A DNA stretch of 48,683 bases from Avimonoglobus sp965151315 (lineage in GTDB: Bacteria; Bacillota; Clostridia; UBA1381). How positions within the stretch are numbered: position 1 is the first letter of the stretch; each line of letters begins with the position of its first letter. The position numbers were made by a program, and so were the translations under genes. This document shows positions 6,517 through 17,800 of the stretch, piece by piece. The notes under the pieces were generated by a model that made no database searches, had not been told where the DNA came from, and was given only the letters and a program-made list of their open reading frames with translations. The stretch is taken from contig CBCTZG010000010.1 of NCBI GenBank assembly GCA_965151315.1, positions 1 through 48,683 on the forward strand, read 5' to 3'.

Positions 6517-9500
6517 TTACGCACCCGGGTTATATGCGATACAAGGTGCTGTAAACGGCCGCATCATTGTATCCCAGAACATCAGCCGATAGGTGTCGGT
6601 ATCCTTTCCCGCCGGCACGGTAAACAAGAGCTCCGATTTGAGCTCCTCCGGCCCCAACGTAATTTCCTTAGGATATACTCCCACGCATTTGTCCCCGGCA
6701 AAAACGGCTAGGAATACCGTCCCCTGCGCCGGCCGGGCCGTATCATTTTTTACAGCAGCCAAAACGCTGGCGCCCGCTTCTGTAAACACACACTTTGGCT
6801 CACCATAGAAAAGCACCTGCCCGCTTGGCTGGCGGCCGTCCGTAATAACGCCGCCCTGGCTGCCGTCCGCCTGGGTGACCTCCGCGCCGTTGACCATGAT
6901 TTCTGTGGAACAATCTATAAAGGTGTTGTCCTTCAGCACAGCGCCGCTGGTACCGGCATTGATCCAGATCCCGTTCTGGAATCCTGTATATTGGTTTCCT
7001 TCAATAATGATCCCCAGACAGGTTCGGCTGCTTGGGAAATCCCCTTGGGTTTTGAGTGCAGTTCCATTTTCCACGGGATTCGCTCCAACCGAATTAGAAA
7101 CCTGGTTATTTTTTAACGTAAGCCCAAAAAGCTGCGTATCCTGCTCTGCCCGGTAAGCAAATCCAGACAAGCCATTCACGGTGCTGATGCCCAAAACATC
7201 CATAATTTCATTATCCTCCACCCGGATAAAATAATTGGCGTTCACCCGGCAAGCAGATGGGATGTGGAAAGCTGTGTTGGTGATACCCGCCGTGTTTGAC
7301 AGGGTGTTTTCAAGCGCGGCACAATTGATACAGTTGGAGTAAAAGGAAATGCCTGCCTCGCATTGCGCCGCTGTGTTTTGGTAAATCGTCGTATTTTCAT
7401 AATATACGCCCAGGGAATACTGGCTGGTTTCGTCAGGGACAACATCCCAGGGCCGCTCTACCAGCACCCGGTTTTGGCCGCTGCCGCCAGTGACCCGCCG
7501 GGCCTGGCCCATACCCGTTCCGCCGGTAATCACCAGATACAGCTCACCGTAGGGAGGCTGCGGCACAGCCAACTCCCCGTCGGTAATCAAATGCTCCGCC
7601 GCCAAAAGCTCTGCCCAGTCCGGGCCAGCACTGGCAATCTTTCCCCCCGCGTACATCGCCGATGGCGCTTCCAGCATGACCACCTCGCCGCAGCCCTGCT
7701 TACCCATATGCAGGCCCAAAACCACCTCATTCCCGGCAAAATAGGTATTCCCTTTGATAGAAAAGCCATGAATTTCCTGGCTGTCGTCATAATCGCCGGT
7801 TGCTGCCCCAGGATTGATCAGACTGTTATTTTCAATGGTGGAATATTTTGCAAATAACGCGCAGCAGCCGCTGGCAGTGCGGAAGGTATTGCCGGTCAGC
7901 TTCCCATATTGCTGTACATAGCCCGAGCTGACCATAGCGCGGTAGCCGTCAAAATAGCAATCCTTGATCAGAACTCGTTCTCCCAGGCCCAGCAAGGATA
8001 CGGCGTTCCCTACGCCCCGCTGGGTTGCGTAGGGGTAGACGATCCCCACCCGGCTTACAAAAATGTTATCACACCCGGCGCCGTTTCCCGCCAGCGCAAT
8101 AAAATGATCCGGCATATATTCTCCCCGGGCCAGACGGATGCCCAGGCTGTCAATCCCAATCAGCCCTTGCTGTTTTGCGGAATCCCGTAAAAATAGGATA
8201 TAGTTCAGGCTGTCCTCCGGGCCGAATTCATTCACAAGAATTGTTTTTTCCATTCCAGCCCCCTGCAGTACCACGCCGGTTCCAATTGCCAGCCGCTTGA
8301 TCCGGTATTCACCGGAGGGGATATACAATACGCCGCCGCCCTGTTTTTCAACCGTGTCAATGGCAGCCTGCAGCGCCGCCGTCTGATCCGTACCGGTATC
8401 CGGCAGGATACCAAAATCTGTCCGCGCGTCATACCGGGCCGACCAGTTAAACTTGCCGGCCCACACAACCTCTAAATCCAATGGGTCTTGGGCCGAATCC
8501 AGTACGGTCAGTGTCTGGCCGCTTTCCAGCTTTCCCCAAACCGGCCCGCCGTTGCTGACCCACACCGTGTACTCGCCTGCCGGGACGCCGTCTGCTGAAA
8601 ATTCTACGCACGTCCGGTTTGCCGACAAAACAGCAGCCGCATAGCTCTCGTTCTCCCGGACCAGCCGCACCCCGGGGCCGGCGGCAGCCTCCATTCCAAA
8701 CTGTCCGCTGTCTAAATTCCGCCCTACAATCTTGACGGAAAATCCCGGAGCGGTTTCGTACTCGTCCATAAACAAGGCAATCGGCGCATTGAGGCCGATG
8801 GGATTACTCCATCCGTATTCATTTTTTACCCATACATCATACATACCCGGCTCCAATGCCGCCGGTAACACAGCCGAGACAAAATTCCCAAATGCCGATG
8901 TGTCCACATGCAAGGTTTCCAGCAAAACGGCGTCCGCCGGCGGCCAGGCCGGCGCCTGTTCCGCCGCCGGGGCCGCCGCCACCTGTACCGGGCCAGTTAT
9001 GCCGTAGCCGTAAATCTGAAAGCACTCCCCCGGACTGATCTCCTCGCTGATCTTGGAAACCAGCGGCGGCTTTTTCCAGCCTGGGGACTGGTAAACGATC
9101 TGCACAGCCGCGCTGCTTTCCGCCAGCTTCCGCTGGTCGTCGCCGCTGTAGGAGAAGGACAGCGTTGTGGTTCCAAACAAGGCGGCCGTATATGTATACG
9201 TCAGGGTCCCGCCTTCTGTAAGCTGGCAGACCGCAAGCTCCCGGTCGTACAGGCCGCTGTCTAAGCTGCTGTTTTGTTCGATGCTGACGCTGCCCGTTTC
9301 CACCGGTTGTCCGGAGTTGTCCGTAACCGCTGCCCGAATTGTGATTTCTTCGCCGATCTGCCCCGTCTGTATAGTATCCGGCCCGAGAACCGTCAGCTGG
9401 GTCTTCTGGTACTGTTCTGTTTCTGCCCAGCAGGCTTGAAAATCAGAAATCCGGTGCCCTTCTGCCGTGCAGATTTTGTAGTCATACCGGGTGCCGGCCC

Positions 9501-10299
9501 GGAGGTTTTCATCCGTGTAGGTATTTCCAGCTGTTTCCCCAATTTTTTGGTAATACAAGCCGTTTTTTCGGTAAACAGCCGTCTTTTTATCTGCATTCCC
9601 CGACCAACGCAGGGTAACTGTCCTGTTTTTCGCCGCGGCAGTTACATCGGTGATTGCACTGTCCAGCAATTCATCAAAAAATACCGCCTGGAACCCAACG
9701 CTGCTGTTTTCCGCGTCATACAGAATCAGGCTGAAGCTGCTGTCCGCCAGCACCGTCACATAGGTTCCCCCGTTTTTTTCCACCGTTGCTTCGCCGGCTG
9801 GCTGGCCCGCCGAATCCAAAAGCTCTATTCGGTTCTGTACCTTACCTGTGTTAAACCCCGCGGTGTATACGGTCACCAAATGCTTTTCCCCGTCTGTTAT
9901 GGCAATGTCCAGCCGGCAGGAGCCATAGCTGTAACAGCTGATTGCTTTCCTGTATTCCGACTGAGGCATGACCAGGGCCCGGGGATCCTTGGAGTCCTGC
10001 TGGACAACAGTATAGGAAAACCCCCCCTGGGTCTGTACCCCGGCATAATCCGGCAATTCGCTGATATGCTCCGCCCAAACCGCCGGCCTGCCCGAAAGCG
10101 CCGTTTCTGTCCCGAAAAAAATTATATACCCGCTGCTCCCATACGCATACTGCCATGTCCCATTTTCTGGATAAGTCCATGTTCCCTGGGTAGCGGTATC
10201 CACAGAAATGATCTCCGCCGTGCCTGCCGCTGCCGCGCTGCAAAGCCCGCCAAACAATAACAGCGCCGCCAGGCATATAGCCGCAGCTAATTTTTGCAT
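6517..10299 (-). CDS. Secreted multidomain pectate-lyase-like beta-helix protein
   Basis: About 1260 residues with a signal peptide (MQKLAAAICLAALLLF, cut near the AAAAG). Domains in order: a beta-rich module (about 30-215), a fibronectin-III-like domain (215-300, ending GTRYDYKICTAEG), an Ig-like domain (310-405), two IPT/Ig-like modules starting EISPGECFQIYG (410-600), then a Pectate_lyase_3 type beta-helix opened by GTDQTAALQAAIDTVEKQGG and GGVLYIPSGEYRI (about 625-1180). The fold suits cleavage of acidic polysaccharide; catalytic residues cannot be assigned. It is a paralogue of the protein at 14883 but lacks SLH and C-terminal CBM, so it should be free outside the cell. ATG 10299 is taken, with GGAGG ten bases upstream; a TTG at 10308 sits too close to that site. 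It is the last gene of the operon. Confidence 0.85.
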   Translation of the reverse strand: MQKLAAAICLAALLLFGGLCSAAAAGTAEIISVDTATQGTWTYPENGTWQYAYGSSGYIIFFGTETALSGRPAVWAEHISELPDYAGVQTQGGFSYTVVQQDSKDPRALVMPQSEYRKAISCYSYGSCRLDIAITDGEKHLVTVYTAGFNTGKVQNRIELLDSAGQPAGEATVEKNGGTYVTVLADSSFSLILYDAENSSVGFQAVFFDELLDSAITDVTAAAKNRTVTLRWSGNADKKTAVYRKNGLYYQKIGETAGNTYTDENLRAGTRYDYKICTAEGHRISDFQACWAETEQYQKTQLTVLGPDTIQTGQIGEEITIRAAVTDNSGQPVETGSVSIEQNSSLDSGLYDRELAVCQLTEGGTLTYTYTAALFGTTTLSFSYSGDDQRKLAESSAAVQIVYQSPGWKKPPLVSKISEEISPGECFQIYGYGITGPVQVAAAPAAEQAPAWPPADAVLLETLHVDTSAFGNFVSAVLPAALEPGMYDVWVKNEYGWSNPIGLNAPIALFMDEYETAPGFSVKIVGRNLDSGQFGMEAAAGPGVRLVRENESYAAAVLSANRTCVEFSADGVPAGEYTVWVSNGGPVWGKLESGQTLTVLDSAQDPLDLEVVWAGKFNWSARYDARTDFGILPDTGTDQTAALQAAIDTVEKQGGGVLYIPSGEYRIKRLAIGTGVVLQGAGMEKTILVNEFGPEDSLNYILFLRDSAKQQGLIGIDSLGIRLARGEYMPDHFIALAGNGAGCDNIFVSRVGIVYPYATQRGVGNAVSLLGLGERVLIKDCYFDGYRAMVSSGYVQQYGKLTGNTFRTASGCCALFAKYSTIENNSLINPGAATGDYDDSQEIHGFSIKGNTYFAGNEVVLGLHMGKQGCGEVVMLEAPSAMYAGGKIASAGPDWAELLAAEHLITDGELAVPQPPYGELYLVITGGTGMGQARRVTGGSGQNRVLVERPWDVVPDETSQYSLGVYYENTTIYQNTAAQCEAGISFYSNCINCAALENTLSNTAGITNTAFHIPSACRVNANYFIRVEDNEIMDVLGISTVNGLSGFAYRAEQDTQLFGLTLKNNQVSNSVGANPVENGTALKTQGDFPSSRTCLGIIIEGNQYTGFQNGIWINAGTSGAVLKDNTFIDCSTEIMVNGAEVTQADGSQGGVITDGRQPSGQVLFYGEPKCVFTEAGASVLAAVKNDTARPAQGTVFLAVFAGDKCVGVYPKEITLGPEELKSELLFTVPAGKDTDTYRLMFWDTMMRPFTAPCIAYNPGA

Positions 10300-10324
10300 A
10301 CTGTCCAAACCTCCATATCCCGTT

Positions 10325-10382
10325 TCCTTCGATCCAATACCGAAGGATCATAAAGGAGGACGGAATTGTTTTTCCGCCCTCC
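10325..10382 (-). promoter_or_regulatory. Two hairpins in the gap before the last operon gene
   Basis: The 87-bp gap 10309-10395 holds two stems. On the minus strand the first pairs GGAGGGCGGAA with TTCCGTCCTCC (10355-10382, one G-U pair), followed only by TTTA. The second pairs TCCTTCG with CGAAGGA (10325-10347). They may slow transcription or set mRNA decay, so that the last gene is made in a different amount. The T-tract is too short for an efficient terminator. Confidence 0.5.
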
Positions 10383-10395
10383 CTTATAACTGATT

Positions 10396-11481
10396 TTACG
10401 CACTGCATGCTTTATCTGTCTCTTGCCGCTGAAAATGCACGTCCTGCATATACTCTGTCAGAAGCAAAATTGTCAGCGCCTGGCCGAAGGGCTGCAAAAC
10501 AATGGGGATTTTCTTATAATCATCCAAAAAGCTGCCCATGCCTGTCCCATAGGACACATTCTGCACATCGCCGTTTTCCGCGATGTTGGCAAGCACCCCG
10601 GATACTGCCCGGAGGCCTGTTTCCTCATATTTTAAATCCAGATATCCCATGCGGACGCCTTTTAAAATGCCGTATCCAAAGCCGGCGGTGGCGGATGTCT
10701 CTACATAGGAGGTGGGATCGTCGATCAGCGTATGCCACATACCGTCTGATTCCTGGTATTTCGCCAGTGTCTTCACCTGTGCGTCCAGGGCTGTAATTAA
10801 AAACCGGCGTACGCCCGGATCCAAATCCGGCACAATGTCCAAAAATTCAACGATTACCGCTGTCAGCCAGCAATTACCCCGCGCCCAGCGTGCCCGGGCA
10901 AAATTGTGCCTGCCCTCAAAGGTCCATCCATGGAAAAGCAGGCCGGTCTCACGATCCGTCAGATATTTTAAATGCTCTAAAAACTGATATACACACTCGG
11001 CAATATAATCCTTTCTGTCCAGATAGACGCCCAGCTTTGCCAAAAACAGCACCGCCATAAACAGGGTGTCATCCCAGACCTGGTTATGGTTTTCGCCGCC
11101 GAATACCGTATGCTGGAAAATGCCTTCCTCCGTTTTGGGCAGGCCCTCCATGACCCACCGGCCCCAGTCCTTGCAAATATCCAGATACCGCTGATCCTTT
11201 GTTTCCGCATAAACATACATCAGCGTAAACAGCGGGCAGGTAGAATTGACGTTGCGTTCCGGCAGCCCGCGGCGGATATTTTCCTCATACCAATGGACAA
11301 TCCCGTCTAAAACGTCCTTCCGGCCGGTTTCCAGGTAATAGCGGTACATGCCATAGAGCCCCACCCCCTGGTGCCATTCCCAGCTGTATAAATCATCAAT
11401 GTTGAAGCAGTTTTCCGGGGATATGTAGCCAAGCCTGCCGGATACCCGCTCGATTATATCGCATAATTCTTGTTTTGTCAT
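10396..11481 (-). CDS. GH105 unsaturated rhamnogalacturonyl/glucuronyl hydrolase
   Basis: A 361-residue protein without signal peptide, the length of the YteR/YesR family (GH105). These cytoplasmic enzymes remove the 4,5-unsaturated uronic acid that a polysaccharide lyase leaves at the non-reducing end of an oligosaccharide, by hydrating its double bond. Visible family marks are ENHNQVWDDTLFM, where D138 matches the catalytic Asp143 of YteR and H132 lies close by, then HGW (H184) and WARGNCW (W199, R201, W205), which line the substrate pocket. The presence of this enzyme is the best sign that the substrate is a uronic-acid glycan cut by lyases, pectin or rhamnogalacturonan being the usual case. 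It lies between two secreted proteins of the same operon. Confidence 0.9.
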   Translation of the reverse strand: MTKQELCDIIERVSGRLGYISPENCFNIDDLYSWEWHQGVGLYGMYRYYLETGRKDVLDGIVHWYEENIRRGLPERNVNSTCPLFTLMYVYAETKDQRYLDICKDWGRWVMEGLPKTEEGIFQHTVFGGENHNQVWDDTLFMAVLFLAKLGVYLDRKDYIAECVYQFLEHLKYLTDRETGLLFHGWTFEGRHNFARARWARGNCWLTAVIVEFLDIVPDLDPGVRRFLITALDAQVKTLAKYQESDGMWHTLIDDPTSYVETSATAGFGYGILKGVRMGYLDLKYEETGLRAVSGVLANIAENGDVQNVSYGTGMGSFLDDYKKIPIVLQPFGQALTILLLTEYMQDVHFQRQETDKACSA

Positions 11482-11513
11482 AAATTTTTATACCCTTTCC
11501 GTTGCCGCGTTGC

Positions 11514-14500
11514 TTACTTGATAAACTGGATGCTGTGCAGGTTATGCGCCAGCCGCGGCGCATCCCCCTGCCGGGGCACCAGGTAGACGTCGTGAATCCC
11601 CGTAACTCCACTGATATCCATCGTGAAGTCCGACTTTCCACAGGATACATAGTTCCCCCAGCCGCCGGTGCCATAAACCGTCAACGTTCCAACAGGCGCG
11701 GCGGACAGGGAATCCAGGTAAATGTCCATCACCATGTATTCTGTCTCAGCGCTGCCGCTGGATAAATTGGCTGTCATTCCGACGGCGCCGCCGGCGCCGA
11801 AGTCGATCTTGTTCCAACGGGCCCATCTGTCATTGATCAGCGTGTTGATATAGGTTGGCGCCGCATCGGGGAACAGCTGTATATCACCAGACCCGATTTT
11901 GCCGTCGAACAGCCGGATCGCCTCGATCTCCGAAAACGCGTCCTTTACAGTATCGTCACCAGGCACATACCGGGAACCAGGATCCACCATAAAATAGCCG
12001 ATCTGGACCTTGCCGCCTGTGGACTCCGCATTCCTCTCCCCGGTTACCGTTAGGGTAATGGTATGCTTACCGCTGGCCAAATTGGACACATACATATCAC
12101 AGTACGTGTTCCCGCCGCCATACAGATCCAAAGTCCCTTGCTCTACAATATTCCCATATTGGTCGGTCACTGTATAGTCCGCCTTGCCGCTGTCTTTTGT
12201 CTTAAACGCGTAGACGCCGACGCACGCCCCATCAAAGGTATAGGAAATCGTATCGCCTGCGGTTTCGGAATAAATCGCTTTCTGGATCCATTTGTTATCG
12301 GATTCCACCTCGACCCAGCTTCCAGTGGTCGCACAGTCCGCATAGCTGACTAAAGTTGGAGCGTCTACATAAAAATCCGTATACGCCGCTTCCTTCCAGG
12401 TATGCTCCGCAGATAAAATCCCCTGGGTTTCAATAGCGTTTTGAATGGCCGCCGCATAAACCCCATGTCCCTTGCCATTGGGATGTACGCTGTCGTTGGG
12501 CGCGAAATAATCAGCCGCTGCGCTGCCGGTCTTCGTAATCTCATCAGACAGCGCCTGCTGCAGGTCTACATACGGGATCCCATAATAATCGGCAATATTG
12601 GTATGGAACTGGGCCGCGCCTTTGCTCAAGGCTGTATTGGTTGTATACAGGAACACGATCTGCGGTTGTTTATCCAGCTGCAACAGCTGGCGGACAATGC
12701 TCTCCATATTCCTTTCCGCTTCCCGATAAGCATACATGCCGCCATAGGCGTCATTTTGGGCAAATTCAACGAAAACCACATCCGGCTCATAAGGGATGAC
12801 TTCCAGCCCCAGCCGGTAGCTGCCCAGGCTGGAAGGGGTTCCTCCTTTGCCCGCGTTAATGATCTGTACAGTATAATCGTCGCTGTATTTTTCCGTCAGG
12901 TATTGGCCTAACTGGGATACATAACATAGCTCCGGGCTTTCAGCCCCGGCGCCCTCCGTGATCGAGCCGCCCAGGAACGCCACAGTATAGACAGGCTTCT
13001 CCCCGGAAAGCGTTTTCCCGGGCAGATACGGCCGCAGGCTAGCCAGGCTGTCCCAAACATATGCCTTTAATGTATAGTCTTCCGCCGCTTCTCCTTCTTC
13101 TAGTGCCAGCGTAATTCCAGCGCTGAGGGCCATGCTGTCTGTCCCGTTGGGGACTGTATATGCCTGCGCCGCTGTTTTGATCAATCGGCCGTCTTTATAT
13201 AAGGCCGCAGCTACGGTTACCGGCAATGGGCTGCCGGTATAGTTCCTGGCCGCCGTGCTGGCCGTCATAGTCCCTTCCCGGACAGATGTTACGTCAAAGG
13301 TGATTGGGGAAAATTCCGGCGCCGTTTCTGCCGGCACATAATTTCCCGCTTCTTCGGTATATGCCGCCTGGATCTCTTCCGGCGTTAAGAGCCGGTTGTA
13401 CATTTTGAATGTGCCCACGTCCATGGTAGCTGTATTTTCGCTGTCCCAGGCACCAATGTAATACACATATTTGTTATTGTCCGTGATCCTATTCCGCCCG
13501 GTAAATGTATTGCTCTTAATTTCTTTTCCATCCGCATACAGTCTGACCGTCACACTTGTATTGTCCGCGGTCCAGTCATAGGTAACCGCATAATGGGTCC
13601 ATTTGTTGAAATAAGGCGTTCCTGTCTCATATACTGACCCGCCGTCAGCCGCATTTACATACAGGCGGTTCCCTGCGGCATTTTCCATAAACTGCAGGTT
13701 CGTATTGGCAGATGTTGTACCATTGCTTGTCGCCAGTGCAAACAGCTTGCCGTATTGCTTATTCGGATCGTCTACATTGGCCCACATTTCAAAAGACATC
13801 TGCTGCGGGTTCGGGCCCATTGCCGCCGTATCAATTTTAATATTGCTGGCGTCGCCTTCCCGCAGGCTTACATACTTGGTGTCGTTGCCGTTTGCGGCTT
13901 TAAACCCGCCGCCTAAGGCTGTATTTGCCGTAATCGCAGCGCCGTTGCCGGAAATATCGCGGATCCCTTTCGCACTGGTTACGCCCTCTGGGTCATAACC
14001 GGTTAAATCCATCTCGAATTTTGGCGCGGCCTCATCAATATATACATATTGATCTACCGTATCCGCATATAAGGCCTGGGCGTCTTCTAAGGTCAGGGCC
14101 TGGTTATACAGGTTAAAGCTGCCTACCTTCATGTTTGCGGGATTCTCGTCTGCCTTTGATATAGAACCCAAGGTAATGATTTTATCTTCCGCCATTACTC
14201 TGGTCTGACCAGTTTTCGTTTCCGTTTTCAGCAGCTTTCCGTCGGCATAAATTTCTATGGTCACTTCTGTTTCCGCCTCGTTCCAGCGCCATACAAAAAC
14301 AAAGTGCGTCCACTTGTCCATATAGCCGGCTACGCTCCCATACCCAGCTTGGTTGGGCGTATTTGCCGCCATGCTCAAGGATGTTTTAAAATTCACATTC
14401 TGTTCATGTGAAAATCTCTGCACAAACGTATACACCGTTTCCGTATCTTTGCTGGCCGTCTGCATAAGCTTTGCATATTTCGAAGATCCCTCAAAATTTA

Positions 14501-14858
14501 CATTCGCCCACATTTCCACAGAGAATTCTTTAGGATTCTGCGGGATTGCCGGCGCGTCGATTACAACATTTTTTGCCGCCGGATTTGCCTGTTCAAATTC
14601 CAGATACTTTGTGGTGTTACCATTTTCCAGGGTAAACTCCCCGCCCAGGCTGGTGTTTGTTTCAATTACCGCGCCTTCGCTGCCGGATCCGTCTGAAAGC
14701 CCCTTTGCCGGATCCTCCGCGGCCGGGTCAAAGCCTTCAATATCCAGCTTAAACGCCGGGGCCGGCCCCTCGTAGGCGGCGCTTACCGTAACCGCCATGG
14801 TGCACAGCATCGCCGCGGCGGATACCCACGCCGCGAGCTTTTGAATCTGTTTTTTCAT
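11514..14858 (-). CDS. Secreted SGNH/GDSL esterase with two LamG modules and C-terminal carbohydrate-binding modules
   Basis: 1114 residues with a signal peptide (MKKQIQKLAAWVSAAAMLC). Two LamG/concanavalin-like modules come first, each with the pattern FxLDIxGFD...AKG..D (about 35-265 and 275-510). After a linker domain an SGNH hydrolase domain follows (about 630-840): GGSITEGAG (catalytic Ser), AGKGGT (Gly), FAQNDA (Asn) and DSVHPNGKGH (Asp/His). Two beta modules close the protein, the last (about 975-1114) like a CBM6 or CBM35 domain. SGNH enzymes of such loci usually remove acetyl groups from pectin or xylan; the bond is not known here. ATG 14858 is preferred over 14867 because the AGGAGG site leaves only two bases before the latter. 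No SLH domain is present. Confidence 0.88.
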   Translation of the reverse strand: MKKQIQKLAAWVSAAAMLCTMAVTVSAAYEGPAPAFKLDIEGFDPAAEDPAKGLSDGSGSEGAVIETNTSLGGEFTLENGNTTKYLEFEQANPAAKNVVIDAPAIPQNPKEFSVEMWANVNFEGSSKYAKLMQTASKDTETVYTFVQRFSHEQNVNFKTSLSMAANTPNQAGYGSVAGYMDKWTHFVFVWRWNEAETEVTIEIYADGKLLKTETKTGQTRVMAEDKIITLGSISKADENPANMKVGSFNLYNQALTLEDAQALYADTVDQYVYIDEAAPKFEMDLTGYDPEGVTSAKGIRDISGNGAAITANTALGGGFKAANGNDTKYVSLREGDASNIKIDTAAMGPNPQQMSFEMWANVDDPNKQYGKLFALATSNGTTSANTNLQFMENAAGNRLYVNAADGGSVYETGTPYFNKWTHYAVTYDWTADNTSVTVRLYADGKEIKSNTFTGRNRITDNNKYVYYIGAWDSENTATMDVGTFKMYNRLLTPEEIQAAYTEEAGNYVPAETAPEFSPITFDVTSVREGTMTASTAARNYTGSPLPVTVAAALYKDGRLIKTAAQAYTVPNGTDSMALSAGITLALEEGEAAEDYTLKAYVWDSLASLRPYLPGKTLSGEKPVYTVAFLGGSITEGAGAESPELCYVSQLGQYLTEKYSDDYTVQIINAGKGGTPSSLGSYRLGLEVIPYEPDVVFVEFAQNDAYGGMYAYREAERNMESIVRQLLQLDKQPQIVFLYTTNTALSKGAAQFHTNIADYYGIPYVDLQQALSDEITKTGSAAADYFAPNDSVHPNGKGHGVYAAAIQNAIETQGILSAEHTWKEAAYTDFYVDAPTLVSYADCATTGSWVEVESDNKWIQKAIYSETAGDTISYTFDGACVGVYAFKTKDSGKADYTVTDQYGNIVEQGTLDLYGGGNTYCDMYVSNLASGKHTITLTVTGERNAESTGGKVQIGYFMVDPGSRYVPGDDTVKDAFSEIEAIRLFDGKIGSGDIQLFPDAAPTYINTLINDRWARWNKIDFGAGGAVGMTANLSSGSAETEYMVMDIYLDSLSAAPVGTLTVYGTGGWGNYVSCGKSDFTMDISGVTGIHDVYLVPRQGDAPRLAHNLHSIQFIK

Positions 14859-14882
14859 ATAACCCATTTCCTCCTTTAAAAT

Positions 14883-17800
14883 TTATTGAATCTGAAACTT
14901 AAACGCCTTTAAGTTACAGGTCCCTTCCGAACTAAATTTTAGGTAAACCGTATGCGTACCAGTGATATCGCCGTTGGCCACGGTCCCCGCTTGGGTCTGG
15001 AATGTGGTCCAGTCACCGGTAGACGTTACATCTAGGGACGCGAAGGGTTCACCCTCCATGTCGTCCAAATAGAAGTAAATCGTTCCGCCCCAGGCCGGTG
15101 TTACGGAAACATCCGCAAATACCCCTTGGATCTGGCCGTCAAACTGGATCCCATCGTACCGTACCCAATCGTTCGCGTCACAGCTGGCCACAAAGCCATC
15201 GTCAAGCTGTACGCCGGACTGGTCAGTAAAGTTTTCCGCCATAATATGGATGTAGCCCGCGTTGCCCAGATAGCTGCTGATGGTTGCCGCCGCCTCTGCC
15301 CGGGTTAAAGTCTTTTTCGGGGCAAACATCCTGTTTTCATCCCCGGTAAACAGGCCCTTGCCGTAACCGGTCGCCACATATTTTTTGGCATAATCGGAAA
15401 CCTCCCCGAAATCCGGGAAATAGTCGGTTTCTTGGGTATACGTCCTGCTGTTTTCCGCGGCCATGTATGCCCGGACTAAAACAGATGCCATTTCCTCCCG
15501 GGTAATCGGCGCGTTGGGCAAAATCCCTTCGTCCCGTTCCAGGGCGGTATCAATCAGATTATTGGTATAGGCTGTCTGTATCGCTTCGGCGTACCAGTCT
15601 TCCGCCGCCACGTCCTTGTAAATCCCCTTATAGCTGACCGGCGTAAGCCCGGCGGCCCGCACCGTCAAGGCGATGAACTCTGCCCGGGTAATCGGCTCCT
15701 CGGGGGCGAAGGTGGTTTCCGTCTTTCCGCTGACAATCCCTTGCTGGACCAGGTCGTTGATCTGATCCTTGCACCAGTAATCCTCCGGGACATCGGTAAA
15801 GCCCCGGCTGGCAGCCCTTTCATTAGTCTGTACCTGTACCTGGGATATATCCGTATAAGCCTCCAGGGCGCTGTCGCTGATCTCCGCCTGGCTGCCGCCG
15901 GTCAGCTGATCTGCGGTACCAAGGGCCCCAAAGCTTCTGCCGCTGATATCCACTACATTATCCGCGCCGGTATCCTCCAGCACCCGGTCGTTATTGTTTA
16001 AGTCGTTATCCCGCAGGATAACGCCGCTGACGCCCTGGCCCAGCTCAAGGCCGACTTGGAAGCCCTCAGCCTTATTCCCGGTGACGGTCACATTCATCAT
16101 ATAGGGCATGATGCTGCCGTCCCCGTCGCCCTGGACTGTTGTAAAATTATACGCTCTGGCCCGTTTGTCATAGGCTGTGGTTACATTATTTTTATACTCA
16201 ATGCCATATCCCTGCACGGCTGTCCCCCGATTGATGGCAAAGGCACCCATACCGGTACAGATGGTTTCCTTGTTGTACTGGGTATGGGAATAGGAATTGG
16301 TTAAAACACAGTCCTCTACCCGGATATAATAGTTGGGGCTCAGCCGGTACGCATTGGGGACAAAGAAGCAGGCTGAGAAAATCCCAACCATGTAATCCAG
16401 CTCGTTTTCCAGGGAAACACAGTCGTATCCGTTCCCATAAAACAGCAGTGTCCCGCCGGTACTCCCGCCGGTATTTTTATATACTGTAGAATTCATAAAC
16501 GGCGTCACCATCGTCCATTCGCTGGTTGCGTCGGGGACAATATCCCACGGCCTATCCAGGAGCACCGTGCTCTGGCCCTCCGTGCCTACAATAAACCGGG
16601 TCTGCCCCATGCCTCTGCCGGAGGCAATCATGATGGCGATCCGCTGGATCCGGTATTCCGGCAGCTGCAGCTTGCCGTCTACCATATAGTTCAGGTTCGT
16701 CGGCACGATCGTAATCGTGTCCTCTGTAGCTTTCAAGGTTGTTCCATAGTCAAAAACCAAGCCCGGCGGCTCCAGCATCAAAAATTCACCGTCATTATGC
16801 TGGTGTTCCATGGTACCGCAGCCCTCGCCTACGTTGTCATAGACAAAGATATTGCCGCGGGCGGAAATCCCGTGCATTTCCCGGGCATATTCCGGCTTGC
16901 CGGTGTAGTGATTCCCCACAATGGTTGAAAATTCCGCACAGTTGTGCAACGCGCCGGTGGCGTAGGTAAAATCGTTGCCGACAATGTTCATATAATAGGT
17001 CACATACGCGCCGTTGACCAGGCCGGAGCCCCCGGACATGACATTATCCTTGACCAGGACCTTCTCCTTGGCTACCATATATACGCCGTTGCCGCTGCTT
17101 TCAAATGGATTTTCTAAACCGCAGCCGTAAATAAAAATATTAGAACATGTCCTGTTGAATTTATCGTATACATAATTTCCCCAGGGATGGCCGATATGGT
17201 ACCACATACCCGGATCATTTTCCAGCGTATCATTCCACAGGGTCAGGTTGGCAACACCTACGTAGCCGTTATCCTGGGCGTTCTGGTTAGCGGTGAGCAC
17301 ATTGCCGCCTTTCTGGCCTACATATTTCAGCCGTGTATTTTCCCGGCCTTCGCCCATCAGCACGACCCGGTGGCCCAGCTTGATCTCCGCGATCAGGTAT
17401 TCCCCTGCCGGGATTTTTACAACGCCGCCGCCGGCCGCCTCGCAGGCGTCGACAGCCTTTTGGATCGCCGCGGTATCCTCGTTAGAATCCCCGGGCTTTG
17501 CGCCGTAGTCCGCCACGTTAAATTCTACATCCCAGATAAAATCCTTTGCCCAGGCAACGCCCAAGCCCAGGGGATCCGGACCGTCGGCCACCACAGCCAT
17601 GGTTTGCCCATTGTCCAGCCGGGACCAGTTATTCTGATCCCCATTATTTACTTCTACAAAATATTTCCCTTGCGGGACGCCGTCTACGCCAATTTTCAGG
17701 GACACCCGGGTGGCCTCCGCAATCACAGCTGGATATATATTCCCCTGCCCGTCGTTCAATCGGACGGACGGTGTACCCTGGGCGTCAAAATGGGCTGGAT

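Noticed and set aside
9274..10260. Open frame of 328 codons on the plus strand
   Set aside because: Antisense to the beta-helix gene at 6517, rich in Arg, Cys and Pro as usual for shadow frames, without start signals.
6517..10299. Lipoprotein signal in the beta-helix protein (GGLC near residue 20)
   Set aside because: The residue before the cysteine is Leu, which lipoprotein signal peptidase does not accept; an ordinary signal peptide with a cut near AAAAG fits better.
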